DNA of 64,000 bases from an uncultured Clostridia bacterium (GTDB lineage Bacteria; Bacillota; Clostridia; Oscillospirales; Acutalibacteraceae), in the NCBI GenBank assembly GCA_947627055.1, contig CANQUS010000007.1:1-64000 (forward strand), given 5' to 3'. Both the position numbers and the translations under genes were made by a program. The notes beneath the pieces are model-generated. The model saw only the letters and a list, made by a program, of their open reading frames with translations, ran no database searches and was not told the DNA's origin. This document shows positions 34,242 to 43,336 of this stretch, piece by piece; positions within the stretch are counted from its first letter, which is position 1, and every line of letters begins with the position of its first letter.

Positions 34242-34270
34242 ATTATACCACAGTTTTATACTGCTTGCAA
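34242..34270 (-). promoter_or_regulatory. promoter of rplS
   Basis: Minus strand TTGCAA-N17-TATAAT with a perfect -10, about 130 nt before the ATG, consistent with the long leader. Confidence 0.85.
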
Positions 34271-34305
34271 GCAATTTCTAAAAAATTTCTAAAAAATTCT
34301 TTTAT

Positions 34306-34334
34306 CGTAGATTCCCAAAGTAAATTCCACAGTG
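34306..34334 (-). repeat. second locus of the short palindromic repeat
   Basis: On the minus strand this reads CACTGTGGAATTTACTTTG then GGAATCTACG; the copy at 7054-7080 differs at only 2 of 27 positions. It lies about 35 nt upstream of the rplS -35 box, in the same orientation relative to the downstream gene as at the first locus. Confidence 0.6.
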
Positions 34335-34378
34335 TGATTTAACGCATTTTTAATATATAAAATTTTAAAAAGCATCTA

Positions 34379-34407
34379 TTGAATTATCATATTTTTTTTA
34401 TTATAAT
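34379..34407 (+). promoter_or_regulatory. promoter of tmcAL
   Basis: TTGAAT-N17-TATAAT on the plus strand, about 53 nt before the GTG start at 34460; divergent from rplS. Confidence 0.78.
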
Positions 34408-34459
34408 AAAATAATAAAAGTGTATTTCAACCTATTTTTAATGAATTTAGGTGATTATT

Positions 34460-35677
34460 GTGAACGTCTTTTCTGTAATTAGTGAATTTAACCCTTTTCA
34501 CAACGGTCATAAGTATCTGATAAACTCTATGCGTGAATACGGTGCAACACACATTGCCGCAATTATGAGCGGAAATTTTACCCAAAGAGGTGAGCCTGCG
34601 ATACTTGACAAGTATGAACGGACAAGGCAGGCATTAAATGGCGGCGTTGACCTTGTTATACTTCTCCCTGTTACTCATGCTACTGCGACTGCGGAATTAT
34701 TTGCTCATGGAGGCGTGTCAATAGCTGATGCTATCGGCTGCTGCAGTACGCTGTTCTTTGGCAGTGAATGCGGAGAGATCGAAAAGATCGAGGAGCTTTG
34801 TGATATTTTCGAAAGCATTGAATTTAAAACGTGGCTCCTTGGTTATCTTACAGGTAATATAACCCTTGCAAGGGCGAGAGAGCTCGCTGTCACCAATATG
34901 CGCGGAAAGGAATACGCCGAGCTTCTTCGTGCGCCTAATAATATTTTGGCGATCGAATATATGCGAGCTATCAGAAATTTAAAGAGCAATATAAAGCCTA
35001 TGACTATCACGAGGCTGGGAGCTTTACACGATAATGCTGAACCTGTTGAAAACTGCGCCTCCTCGTCGTTTATACGCTCCCTGCTTGAAAGCGGTTTGGA
35101 ATACGGAAAATTTTTACCGGAGGACTCACATAAAATAACTGAAAATGCAATTCGTGAACGCAAGGCTCCCGTAACCCTTGAAAGTCTTGAACGGGTAATT
35201 CTTTACAGACTCAGAACAATGAGTGAAAACGACTATAGAAATCTCCCCGACATAAGTGAGGGAATTGAAAACAGAGTTAAAAATGCCGTTATGAATGTAA
35301 GCTCTCTTGAGGAGCTTTTTGATAAAATAAAGACAAAACGCTATACCACCGCAAGACTCAGACGGCTTATTCTTCACGCATTACTCACACTGAAAGAAAG
35401 TGACTGCAAAATTCTCCCGCCATATATTCGTGTACTCGGCTTCAATGAACGAGGCAAGGATATACTTCGCAAAATGCGTGAAACAGCTAAGATACCTATT
35501 GTTATGAAAGCGCAAGATATAAAGGAGCTTGACTTTGAGACACGCCGCTCCTTTGAATGTGAATGTATAGCTGACGATATTTACGCACTTGCTTCACCAA
35601 AAACCTCAAGATTCGGTAAGAATTATACCGCAAATATCATTATTGACGATAATAAAGAGGCAGGTAATCAAAAATAA
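34460..35677 (+). CDS. tmcAL: tRNA(Met) cytidine acetate ligase
   Basis: TmcAL (YlbM) activates acetate with ATP and forms N4-acetylcytidine at the wobble position of elongator tRNA-Met. The nucleotidyltransferase N-terminus reads VISEFNPFHNGHKYLINS with the HxGH-type motif, followed by IMSGNFTQRGEPAILDKYERT and GVDLVILLPVTHATATAELFA, all family hallmarks. The C-terminal half is helical. GTG 34460 after AGGTGAT is preferred to GTG 34451; length is about 405, matching the family. A small unknown gene follows after 3 nt, so both form an operon. Confidence 0.92.
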   Translation: MNVFSVISEFNPFHNGHKYLINSMREYGATHIAAIMSGNFTQRGEPAILDKYERTRQALNGGVDLVILLPVTHATATAELFAHGGVSIADAIGCCSTLFFGSECGEIEKIEELCDIFESIEFKTWLLGYLTGNITLARARELAVTNMRGKEYAELLRAPNNILAIEYMRAIRNLKSNIKPMTITRLGALHDNAEPVENCASSSFIRSLLESGLEYGKFLPEDSHKITENAIRERKAPVTLESLERVILYRLRTMSENDYRNLPDISEGIENRVKNAVMNVSSLEELFDKIKTKRYTTARLRRLILHALLTLKESDCKILPPYIRVLGFNERGKDILRKMRETAKIPIVMKAQDIKELDFETRRSFECECIADDIYALASPKTSRFGKNYTANIIIDDNKEAGNQK

Positions 35678-35680
35678 ATT

Positions 35681-36043
35681 ATGTTGGACTTTAGCAAGTT
35701 GAAAATGAATGAAATTGAATACTATTGCAAAAGCGATAAGGCAATCATCAACTTTCAGCGTCTCCCATCATTTATAATGATTCAGGAGATCGCCGTCATT
35801 CTTTCCTCTTACGGAATTATTGAGTTTACCGCCGACGATGTAAAGGAGCTTTTCGTTCGGCTAGATATGCACGGTGAAAACGATCGAAGTATCATTCCAT
35901 CTCGCAAGAAAATCACAGGTGTTTTGCTGACTCAGCCGAGAAACTCGATAATAAATTTAATAGAAAAGGACGGTGTATTTACTGTTACACGATTTAATGA
36001 TGCTGGTTATCGCTGCGAGATAGCGCGATTAAATGAATTATAA
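35681..36043 (+). CDS. small conserved-looking protein of unknown function
   Basis: The 120-residue protein is soluble, without signal peptide, helices in the membrane or cysteine motifs. It starts 3 nt after the tmcAL stop, so it is cotranscribed, and is followed by a strong terminator. The sequence looks alpha/beta (KLKMNEIEYYCKSDKAIINFQRL, EKDGVFTVTRFNDAGYRCEIARL). I do not recognise the family. Its codon use and the tight spacing suggest a real gene, but its link to tRNA modification is only guilt by association. Confidence 0.7.
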   Translation: MLDFSKLKMNEIEYYCKSDKAIINFQRLPSFIMIQEIAVILSSYGIIEFTADDVKELFVRLDMHGENDRSIIPSRKKITGVLLTQPRNSIINLIEKDGVFTVTRFNDAGYRCEIARLNEL

Positions 36044-36137
36044 CAGATGTACAATGTTTCAGTGAGGTTAAAATTTTCCTTTTAAACCCTAATGATTGCT
36101 TAGCGATTTTATCAGCTTGTTAAAGCTGCGATTAAAA

Positions 36138-36180
36138 ACACACCGAGGAAAGCTGACAGGCCGCTCCCCTCGGTGTGTTT
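36138..36180. terminator. strong bidirectional terminator between the tmcAL unit and spoIVA
   Basis: AACACACCGAGG pairs perfectly with CCTCGGTGTGTT (12 bp) across a 19-nt loop; the plus strand continues TCTTT and the minus strand TTTAATC. It lies 3 nt from the end of spoIVA. Confidence 0.88.
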
Positions 36181-36182
36181 CT

Positions 36183-37661
36183 TTATAGTATGATACAGAT
36201 CAAGCCGTTGCATCCGTCATTTATTATGCGCTCGATTGTCTCCTTCAGTTTGTTGCGCGCATCTGCAGGCATTCTGTACAGCTTATTGTGCAGACCCTCA
36301 TTGACAAGCTCATGAAGCGACTTGCCGAAGATGTTCGATTCCCATATCTTTGACGGATTCTCCTCAAATTCCTTGAGCAGGTATGTCACAAGCTCCTCTG
36401 ACTGCTGTTCCGAGCCGACAATAGGAGTTATTTCCGTTTTTATCTCGGTTTTGAGCATATGCACAGACGGAGCACAGGCACGCAGACGAATACCGTATTT
36501 ACCGCTCTGCTTGATTATTTCCGGCTCCTCAAGGGTCAACTCATCCATAGTAGGCATTACAATGCCATAACCTGTTTCGTTTACATCCTCATATGCCCGG
36601 CGAACCTTTTCAAACTCTTTCTGCATCGCCGAAAGCTCCATAAGCGTATCGAGCAGCGCGCCCTCATCCTCGATTTCAAGACCCGTCTTTTCGCCTAAGA
36701 CCTTATAGAAAAGCTCCGGTGCAAGGCGTACCTCCATACGTGCATGACCTGAACCAAGGTCAAGAGCCGTTGCGACTGCCGAGGTCACATATTCACACTG
36801 TTGTATTCCGTCGGTTATCTCGCGAATTTGTCTTATGCGTTTTGCCTCACGGGAGGAATCCTGAATGCAGTTGAAAACCGAGCTTCTTAGCCAATGGTCT
36901 TTTTCGAGAGACGTCACCCACTTTGGCATATCGACCTTTATTTCTTTGATAGGAAACTCAAAAAGGATCTGAGCTAAAATACGCTTGATTTCATCTTCAT
37001 CGAGGTCGGGACAGCTTACAGGCTCAACGGGAACGTTATATTTTTCCGACAGTGATCTTGCAAGCTCACGAGTTTCCGCCGAGTGGGGATACATTGAGTT
37101 TAAGAGCATGACAAACGGCTTGTTGATCTCCCTTAGCTCGTTTACAACTCGCTCTTCTGCTTCCTCATATTCCCCTCGTTCAATATCGCTTATTGTGCCG
37201 TCAGTCGTAATAACAAGACCGATAGTGGAATGATCGGTTATGACCTTTTTTGTACCGATCTCAGCCGCCATATTAAACGGTATCGCTTCTTCAAACCACG
37301 GCGTCTTTACCATTCTGGGCTGTTCATCCTCTATATATCCTATGGCGCTCGGAACGATATATCCGACACAATCTATCATACGCACACGAAACGTCGCGTT
37401 GCCGCCGATATTTACCTCTACTGCTTCCTCCGGGATAAACTTAGGCTCGGTCGTCATTATAGTCCGACCCGCGGCAGATTGCGGCAACTCGTCGGTAGCC
37501 CTCTCTCGCGTCTGTTCGTTTGGAATATTCGGAATCACAAGGGTATCCATAAATCTTTTGATAAACGTAGACTTACCTGTTCTGACGGGACCGACGACAC
37601 CTATATAGATATCTCCGTTTGTACGCTGGGCAATATCGCTGTAAATATTTCTCTCTTCCAT
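36183..37661 (-). CDS. spoIVA: stage IV sporulation protein A
   Basis: SpoIVA is an ATPase that polymerises on the forespore surface to form the basement layer for coat assembly and is needed for the cortex. The Walker A is GPVRTGKSTFIKRFMD (about residues 24-39), and MIDCVGYIVPSAIGY and DGTISDIERGEYEEAEERVV follow, with a long helical C-terminal part ending NDGCNGLICIIL. Length is 492 as in Bacillus. The start follows AGGAGG 15 nt after the sipL-like gene, so both are probably one transcript made early in the mother cell. Confidence 0.96.
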   Translation of the reverse strand: MEERNIYSDIAQRTNGDIYIGVVGPVRTGKSTFIKRFMDTLVIPNIPNEQTRERATDELPQSAAGRTIMTTEPKFIPEEAVEVNIGGNATFRVRMIDCVGYIVPSAIGYIEDEQPRMVKTPWFEEAIPFNMAAEIGTKKVITDHSTIGLVITTDGTISDIERGEYEEAEERVVNELREINKPFVMLLNSMYPHSAETRELARSLSEKYNVPVEPVSCPDLDEDEIKRILAQILFEFPIKEIKVDMPKWVTSLEKDHWLRSSVFNCIQDSSREAKRIRQIREITDGIQQCEYVTSAVATALDLGSGHARMEVRLAPELFYKVLGEKTGLEIEDEGALLDTLMELSAMQKEFEKVRRAYEDVNETGYGIVMPTMDELTLEEPEIIKQSGKYGIRLRACAPSVHMLKTEIKTEITPIVGSEQQSEELVTYLLKEFEENPSKIWESNIFGKSLHELVNEGLHNKLYRMPADARNKLKETIERIINDGCNGLICIIL

Positions 37662-37676
37662 TGTATTTTCTCCTCC

Positions 37677-39218
37677 TTACATCGGTATAAGTATCATTCC
37701 GCGAGCGGATATAACATCATCTGTAATGTCATTTTGCATCTTTATTGCTTCTACGCTTGTGCAATAGCTTCTCGCTATACTCCACAGATTTTCTCCCTCG
37801 TCGGCATAATAGATTGTTAGAGCCGCTGTCTTGTCACGCTCTCTTTTTTGGTTTTCATCGGCGCTGACCTCCGACACAGCGCGCTTAGAAGCACATTCCG
37901 TCACTGCCGCATGAAGTGAAATGCCCGCTTTGACCTCCAAGCTTTTTTCACCTGAAATTCTGAAACTCATACCAATAGGCGTAACAACGGGTTTGCATGA
38001 GGGATTGACCGTTTCCCCTATGTCATATTCGCGAGAAAATTCTATCGGACGTTCAGTGTAGAAAACCGCGTTATTTTCATCGCAGCCGAGTATACAGCAG
38101 GTGATTTTACCTTTAAATGACATTTTGTTCTCATCATGCTGAAATTCAGCGGCGCATTGCGGCGAATCGCCGTAAATATCAATGATTCTTGAAATTGTGT
38201 TCTCACCGAGTTTCAAGTCACACTTTTCGGTTATTTCATCATCTATCACAGAGGTGATATGCTTACAGTTCATCTGTTTATATGCTAAATCAAGCTCATA
38301 TGACCGCGAATATACATCATCGACCATTTGCACTGTATCCTCTGCATATATTGCGGCGGTCACGCACAGTTTAGCTTCAAAGCCTATTAGCGTGCTGTCA
38401 TCGTCGAAATCCGATTTTAAACTTGCTTCATAGCTTTGGACGGTCAGATCCATGTCGCACAAGCAATCTTCAGTGGCACCGATCGCATCTACCATTTCAT
38501 TTATCGGAATACTAAACTCCGCTGAATCAAGCTCTCCCGTTTCAAGATCAGTAACATATAAAATTTTTAATACAGCTTCACCCTTTACTATCAGCTTTTC
38601 GGCGGCAATTTTCGGTTCGCTGCGTCTTATATCCAGTTCTGTTCTGATGATCGTTTGCGGAGCGGGACGGTTTCTGCCTATGTCAAGAGTTTCATTGAGA
38701 TTTATCATCCCGTTTGACAGGCACGCAAGTGAGCTTATGGGAACAACGGACACTTTTTGCTCAATATCATCGCCTTGAACAGTTTCCGGTATCTCCTGAC
38801 TACCGTTCGCCATAACGCGAACGGAAACGGTAAATGCTCCGTGAATGTCAAGTCTTCGCGGAGTCAGCGCACGGCAGTTTATGTATTCTGTTTTTAGTGA
38901 AACAGATGTCACGGCGTTCTCCGTTTCGCCCTTAACTGTGAATGAGCATGAAAACGGTGATGAATGTTCACAGCACCTTATCGTCTTATTTTTCGCGTCC
39001 AAATACAGCACTTTTATATTTACAGCGCCGTCGATTTCAAGATTTCCGCCCGAAAGATTCTTTGAGAAAATGCTCGGCACAGCCGTACATTTTAAGATCT
39101 TCTCAATATCGGGACAATAGTCAGGCAGAGTGAAGTCAACATCAACAGGCTGTTCGCTGCTGCCCTCAAAAACAGTCTCACAAATGCTCAGCGCCTTTTT
39201 TAAAAGAACGTATTCCAT
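37677..39218 (-). CDS. sipL: SPOCS (DUF3794) repeat protein with C-terminal LysM, SipL-like
   Basis: In Clostridioides difficile SipL binds SpoIVA through its LysM domain and is needed for coat localisation. This 513-residue protein has the same design: repeated SPOCS/DUF3794 units (EQPVDVDFTLPDYCPDIEKIL near 20, later CDLKLGENTISRIIDIYGDSP and others near 160 and 300) and a C-terminal LysM at about 467-513 (YYADEGENLWSIARSYCTSVEAI...ILIPM). It lies directly upstream of spoIVA. ATG 39218 follows AAAAAGGAGAGG. The symbol rests on domain order and context, not on an alignment. Confidence 0.85.
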   Translation of the reverse strand: MEYVLLKKALSICETVFEGSSEQPVDVDFTLPDYCPDIEKILKCTAVPSIFSKNLSGGNLEIDGAVNIKVLYLDAKNKTIRCCEHSSPFSCSFTVKGETENAVTSVSLKTEYINCRALTPRRLDIHGAFTVSVRVMANGSQEIPETVQGDDIEQKVSVVPISSLACLSNGMINLNETLDIGRNRPAPQTIIRTELDIRRSEPKIAAEKLIVKGEAVLKILYVTDLETGELDSAEFSIPINEMVDAIGATEDCLCDMDLTVQSYEASLKSDFDDDSTLIGFEAKLCVTAAIYAEDTVQMVDDVYSRSYELDLAYKQMNCKHITSVIDDEITEKCDLKLGENTISRIIDIYGDSPQCAAEFQHDENKMSFKGKITCCILGCDENNAVFYTERPIEFSREYDIGETVNPSCKPVVTPIGMSFRISGEKSLEVKAGISLHAAVTECASKRAVSEVSADENQKRERDKTAALTIYYADEGENLWSIARSYCTSVEAIKMQNDITDDVISARGMILIPM

Positions 39219-39248
39219 ATAAGATCCTCTCCTTTTTTAGTTCTAAAA

Positions 39249-39278
39249 ATTTATATGCTGATACGAGAGGATATATAA
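39249..39278 (-). promoter_or_regulatory. candidate SigE promoter of sipL-spoIVA
   Basis: Minus strand TTATATA, 14 nt, then CATATAAAT, fitting the SigE pattern (KMATATT-N14/15-CATACAHT) with a few mismatches, about 30 nt before the sipL-like ATG and downstream of the prfC terminator. Confidence 0.5.
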
Positions 39279-39290
39279 CTCAATAAAAAC

Positions 39291-39327
39291 AAAAAACGCT
39301 GTCTATTGTCAAAGACAATAGCAGCGT
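39291..39327 (-). terminator. terminator of prfC
   Basis: On the minus strand CGCTG-CTATTGTC/GACAATAG-CAGCG (13 bp with one bulge) is followed by TTTTTTG, 13 nt past the prfC stop. Confidence 0.88.
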
Positions 39328-39339
39328 CGTGAACTATGA

Positions 39340-40923
39340 TTATTTACCAAATTCGGAGAGGTTAAGACCTTTGTTGTGCTCAAGAGCCCATTCTATACTC
39401 CAATCGCTCGTGAAAAGTAGAAGATGATTACCCTTTAGGTCTTCTATACACTTAGTGTCGGATGCAAGGCTGAGTGCTTTCGGATCCATGCCGTCATTTT
39501 CTATCCAGCGAATACGGTCATACGGAAGCCCCTCCATAACTATATCAACACCATACTCGTTTTTCAATCTATATTCAAGGACATCAAATTGCAGCACACC
39601 GACGACGCCTACAATGACTTCCTCCATACCGGCGTCAAGCTCGCGAAAAATCTGTATCGCGCCCTCCTGTGCTATCTGCGTTATTCCCTTGACAAACTGC
39701 TTGCGTTTCATAGTATCCTTGAGACGAACCTTGTTAAAATGCTCCGGCGCAAACGTCGGTATACCCTCAAACTCAAACCTTGCATCAGGAGAGCATACTG
39801 TGTCGCCAATGGAAAAAATACCGGGGTCGAAAACACCGATAATATCACCCGCATACGCTTCGTCTATAACCTCTCTATCCTGAGCCATGAGCTGCTGCGG
39901 CTGAGAAAGGCGGAGCTTTCTGCCGCCCTGAACATGGTAGACCTCCATAGCCTTGTCATATCTGCCGGAGCAGATGCGCATAAAAGCAATTCTGTCGCGA
40001 TGTGCCTTGTTCATATTAGCCTGAATCTTAAATACAAAGGCTGAGAATCTCTCATCAAACGGATCGACCTCGCCATCGACTGTCTTTCTCGGCAACGGAG
40101 GAGTGGTCATATTTATAAATTCCTCAAGGAAAGGCTCAACACCAAAATTAGTCAAAGCCGAACCAAAAAATACCGGAGTAAGCCTACCGTGGCGGACATC
40201 GTCAAGATTCAGTTCATCTCCCGCCCCGTCCAAAAGCTCAATATCATCGCGAAGCGTCTGCGCGAGGTCGTCTCCTATCTTCTCATCCAAGTCGGGATCG
40301 TTTATGCTCAGCTCATCTGCCTCAACCTCCCGCTGACCGTTGTTCGCGGTAAAGGCAAGTATCTCGTTTCTCTTACGGTCATAAACACCCTTAAATTCCT
40401 TTCCGCAGCCGATAGGCCAATTTATGGGGCAGGTCTTTATTCCGAGAACATCCTCTATATCCTCAAGCAGATCGTATGGGCTTTTCGCCTCTCTGTCCAT
40501 CTTGTTTATAAAAGTAAAGATAGGAATATCCCGCAGGAGACAAACCTTAAAGAGCTTTTTTGTTTGGTTTTCGACACCCTTTGAGGCATCTATGACCATA
40601 ACTGCGGAATCAGCCGCCATAAGCGTCCTGTAGGTATCTTCGGAAAAGTCCTGATGTCCCGGTGTGTCTATTATATTTATACAGCAGCCGTTATATTCAA
40701 ACTGCATAACTGATGACGTGACGGAAATGCCCCTTTGCTTTTCTATATCCATCCAGTCAGAAACAGCGTGCTTATCCGTCTTTTTTCCTTTGACAGAGCC
40801 TGCGAGCTGGATCGCTCCGCTGTACAAGAGCAGCTTTTCGGTCAGCGTGGTTTTACCTGCATCGGGGTGCGATATTATTGCAAAGGTTCTTCGCTTTTCA
40901 ATCATTTCTCTGTTATTAGGCAA
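39340..40923 (-). CDS. prfC: peptide chain release factor 3
   Basis: RF3 is the GTPase that removes RF1/RF2 from the ribosome after termination. GTPase motifs: SHPDAGKTTLTEKLL (G1), GISVTSS (G2), IIDTPGHQDF (G3) and FINKMDREA (G4). SVKGKKTDKHAVSDWMDIEKQRGISV and the C-terminal LQFDVLEYRLKNEYGVD distinguish it from EF-G. At 527 residues it is standard. TTG 40923 lies 7 nt after GGAGGAG; ATG 40902 is a less likely alternative. It is monocistronic or follows the membrane protein gene 26 nt upstream. Confidence 0.95.
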   Translation of the reverse strand: MPNNREMIEKRRTFAIISHPDAGKTTLTEKLLLYSGAIQLAGSVKGKKTDKHAVSDWMDIEKQRGISVTSSVMQFEYNGCCINIIDTPGHQDFSEDTYRTLMAADSAVMVIDASKGVENQTKKLFKVCLLRDIPIFTFINKMDREAKSPYDLLEDIEDVLGIKTCPINWPIGCGKEFKGVYDRKRNEILAFTANNGQREVEADELSINDPDLDEKIGDDLAQTLRDDIELLDGAGDELNLDDVRHGRLTPVFFGSALTNFGVEPFLEEFINMTTPPLPRKTVDGEVDPFDERFSAFVFKIQANMNKAHRDRIAFMRICSGRYDKAMEVYHVQGGRKLRLSQPQQLMAQDREVIDEAYAGDIIGVFDPGIFSIGDTVCSPDARFEFEGIPTFAPEHFNKVRLKDTMKRKQFVKGITQIAQEGAIQIFRELDAGMEEVIVGVVGVLQFDVLEYRLKNEYGVDIVMEGLPYDRIRWIENDGMDPKALSLASDTKCIEDLKGNHLLLFTSDWSIEWALEHNKGLNLSEFGK

Positions 40924-40949
40924 GGTTACTCCTCCAAAAAATCTATATT

Positions 40950-42065
40950 TTAATACGCGCTAAGCTCCCAAAGAGAGTAGTACCATGATGGCAAAACAGC
41001 GGCATATTGTGTCCTATTTGGACTTGCGACCACATACATGAATTTGTTGCACAGCTTTGCGTTGCAAAGATGAAATTTGTCAAGGATCACTGTAGAGATA
41101 AATACATCTCTGTCATTACTGAGAACTCCGTTATACTTAAAATTAAAAAATCTTTTTGTATCGTCTTGAATAGCGTTTATCAAGTCTATATCAGCATCGC
41201 CAAGCCTTATATCGGAATATGGCGGATCAACGAATTTATTTGCAATCTGCTTCAGCTCATAGGGATTTGATATAAAGTATGGGTCGGTGCTGTACACAAC
41301 AACAGTAGGAACAGTAAATCTTGACAGACCCGACTCTACACTCGGACTGTTTATATCAATCATCTGATTATAAATGTCATTATCAGTTGCTCTTATTACA
41401 GCGCAGGGATAAATATCACCGCTTTCGATTATGGTGCGATAATTATCGTAAATACCCTTTATAGGGTCACCCGCAGCAAGAAGTCTCTCAACTATTGTGT
41501 CACTACCGAGCTTATCGATCCTTTTATTTTTCATGCGCTTTTCAAGGAAATTTCTCCGTGTTTTCGGCATATATTCTGAAACGATTCGTGCAAGCTCATT
41601 ATCGTCAACATCTACATGGGCGCATACAACCTGTTTTCTCCCTTTTGAGAAAAAGGTGAGCAATATTGATAAAAACAATAAACAGGCAGTCAAAAGCATA
41701 ATGACCACTGTCGCTATTACGCCTACTGTATGACCCGTCGCATCGCCTAATACGGCATTGTCGGGATTGTCCCTATCGTAAACTAAATCTATATAGTCTC
41801 CGTATATGAGATCATATCCGAGAAAACCGTAATAATTATGTATCATACCTGACTCGTCAGTGTACTGTGCAGTGCCTGTTGTACTTTTTCGAGCGCCTTT
41901 TCTGTAGTCAATATCAATAATTTTAGCCTGAGTATGTATGCCATTATTATATGTACTCGAGCCGCTCAAATATTTTGGAAAAAGTACAATACTTCCAACA
42001 CAAAGAACAATAGTCAATGCCCAGCATAATAAAGTGGTACGTTTCTGTGTATTTATCCTCTTCAT
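40950..42065 (-). CDS. membrane protein of unknown function, DUF3592-like N-terminus
   Basis: The 371-residue protein has two membrane helices (about 12-30 and 115-142) flanking an outside domain of about 80 residues (AKIIDIDYRKGARKSTTGTAQYTDESGMIHNYYG...DLVYDRDNPDNAVLG) that resembles DUF3592/NfeD-like small beta domains found in pairs of helices. A cytoplasmic C-terminal half of about 220 residues follows, recognised by no motif. The sequence gives no function. It lies between the aminotransferase gene (30 nt upstream) and prfC on the same strand. Confidence 0.75.
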   Translation of the reverse strand: MKRINTQKRTTLLCWALTIVLCVGSIVLFPKYLSGSSTYNNGIHTQAKIIDIDYRKGARKSTTGTAQYTDESGMIHNYYGFLGYDLIYGDYIDLVYDRDNPDNAVLGDATGHTVGVIATVVIMLLTACLLFLSILLTFFSKGRKQVVCAHVDVDDNELARIVSEYMPKTRRNFLEKRMKNKRIDKLGSDTIVERLLAAGDPIKGIYDNYRTIIESGDIYPCAVIRATDNDIYNQMIDINSPSVESGLSRFTVPTVVVYSTDPYFISNPYELKQIANKFVDPPYSDIRLGDADIDLINAIQDDTKRFFNFKYNGVLSNDRDVFISTVILDKFHLCNAKLCNKFMYVVASPNRTQYAAVLPSWYYSLWELSAY

Positions 42066-42095
42066 AAAAAATTCCTCCGCAGTTTATATAACATT

Positions 42096-43289
42096 TTAAC
42101 GAATGATTTTTCTCAAGCATTCGATCACATATTCCGCCTGTTCGTCGGTCATTTTTGAAAACAGAGGCAATGTCATTTCATTTTTGAAAAGCTCATACGC
42201 ATTTGGGAAGTCGTTAATATTATATCCCAAATTTTTGTACGCGGTAAGCATGGGTAACGGCTTGTAGTGAACGTTAGTCACTACACCAAGCTCAGCCATT
42301 TCAGATATTACTTTGTTGCGGAAGTCAGGATCGCGTCCCAACATACGGGAAATATACAGATGACCGCTGGACTTGAAGTCATCTCCATAATGGTGCATAT
42401 AGTCGATCCCGAGGATTTTAAGCTCTGAATTATAATATTCAATAATTTCCCTTCGCCTTTTAAGCATATCGCTGTAACGCCTTAGTTGAACCAGACCTAT
42501 TGACGCGGTTATATCAGTCATATTGCATTTATAAAAGGGCGCGACAATATCATATTCCCAAGCGCCCGCCCTTGTCTTGGCAAGTGCGTCCTTGTCCTGC
42601 CCATGCAGCGAAAGAAGCATATACTGTTTATAAAGCTCCTCATTGTCGATGAAAGCCCTATCGCGCCATGTTACGACTCCGCCCTCAGCTGTTGTGAGAT
42701 TTTTTACAGCATGAAAAGAAAATGCGGTAAAGTCAGCCGCCTGACCGCTCCTTTTTGACTTATATTCCGCGCCGAAGGAGTGTGCGGCATCAGCAAGTAT
42801 AATAATCCGGCCGAAATTTTTTTGTATTTCATTTTTAGGCTTAAAAAGAGATCTCTTTGATTCAACTACATCAAAGAGCTTATCATAATCACACATTACG
42901 CCGCCTATATCCACAGGAATAACAGCCTTTGTTTTCTCTGTTATCGCACTTGATACAGCATCCGAAGCGAGATGAAAGCTGCCCTTAGCACAATCTACTA
43001 AAACAGGCTTTGCACCGACATGACAAACCACGCTTGCCGAGGCGGTATATGTGTAAGCGGGAACAATGACCTCGTCTCCGCTGCCTACACCGAGTATTCT
43101 CAACGTCATTTCAAGACATGACGTCGCGGAATTAAGGCATACAGCCCTTGATGTACCGCAATACGAAGCGATCTCGTTTTCAAATCGTTTTGTTTTCGGT
43201 CCTGTCGTTATCCAACCGCTGCGAAGCGTATCTATGACCTCACTTATTTCTTCCTCGCCTATATCGGGCGGTGAAAACGGAACTTGCAT
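42096..43289 (-). CDS. DegT/DnrJ/EryC1/StrS-family sugar aminotransferase
   Basis: Enzymes of this family transfer an amino group to keto-sugar nucleotides or cyclitols using PLP. The N-terminal VPFSPPDIGEEEISEVIDTLRSGWITTGPKTKRFE is typical; CLNSATSCLEMTL and EVIVPAYTYTASASVV follow, the internal aldimine Lys is in SFHAVKNLTTAEGG near residue 200, and the C-terminal VVTNVHYKPL is normal. ATG 43289 with GGAGG is chosen; length is 397. It heads toward a TarI-like and a LicD gene upstream, so it probably acts on a surface glycan precursor. The exact sugar is unknown. Confidence 0.92.
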   Translation of the reverse strand: MQVPFSPPDIGEEEISEVIDTLRSGWITTGPKTKRFENEIASYCGTSRAVCLNSATSCLEMTLRILGVGSGDEVIVPAYTYTASASVVCHVGAKPVLVDCAKGSFHLASDAVSSAITEKTKAVIPVDIGGVMCDYDKLFDVVESKRSLFKPKNEIQKNFGRIIILADAAHSFGAEYKSKRSGQAADFTAFSFHAVKNLTTAEGGVVTWRDRAFIDNEELYKQYMLLSLHGQDKDALAKTRAGAWEYDIVAPFYKCNMTDITASIGLVQLRRYSDMLKRRREIIEYYNSELKILGIDYMHHYGDDFKSSGHLYISRMLGRDPDFRNKVISEMAELGVVTNVHYKPLPMLTAYKNLGYNINDFPNAYELFKNEMTLPLFSKMTDEQAEYVIECLRKIIR

Positions 43290-43336
43290 TGCTTTTTCCT
43301 CCGTAAATTTTTTAATCACTAAAGATTATAGAAAAA

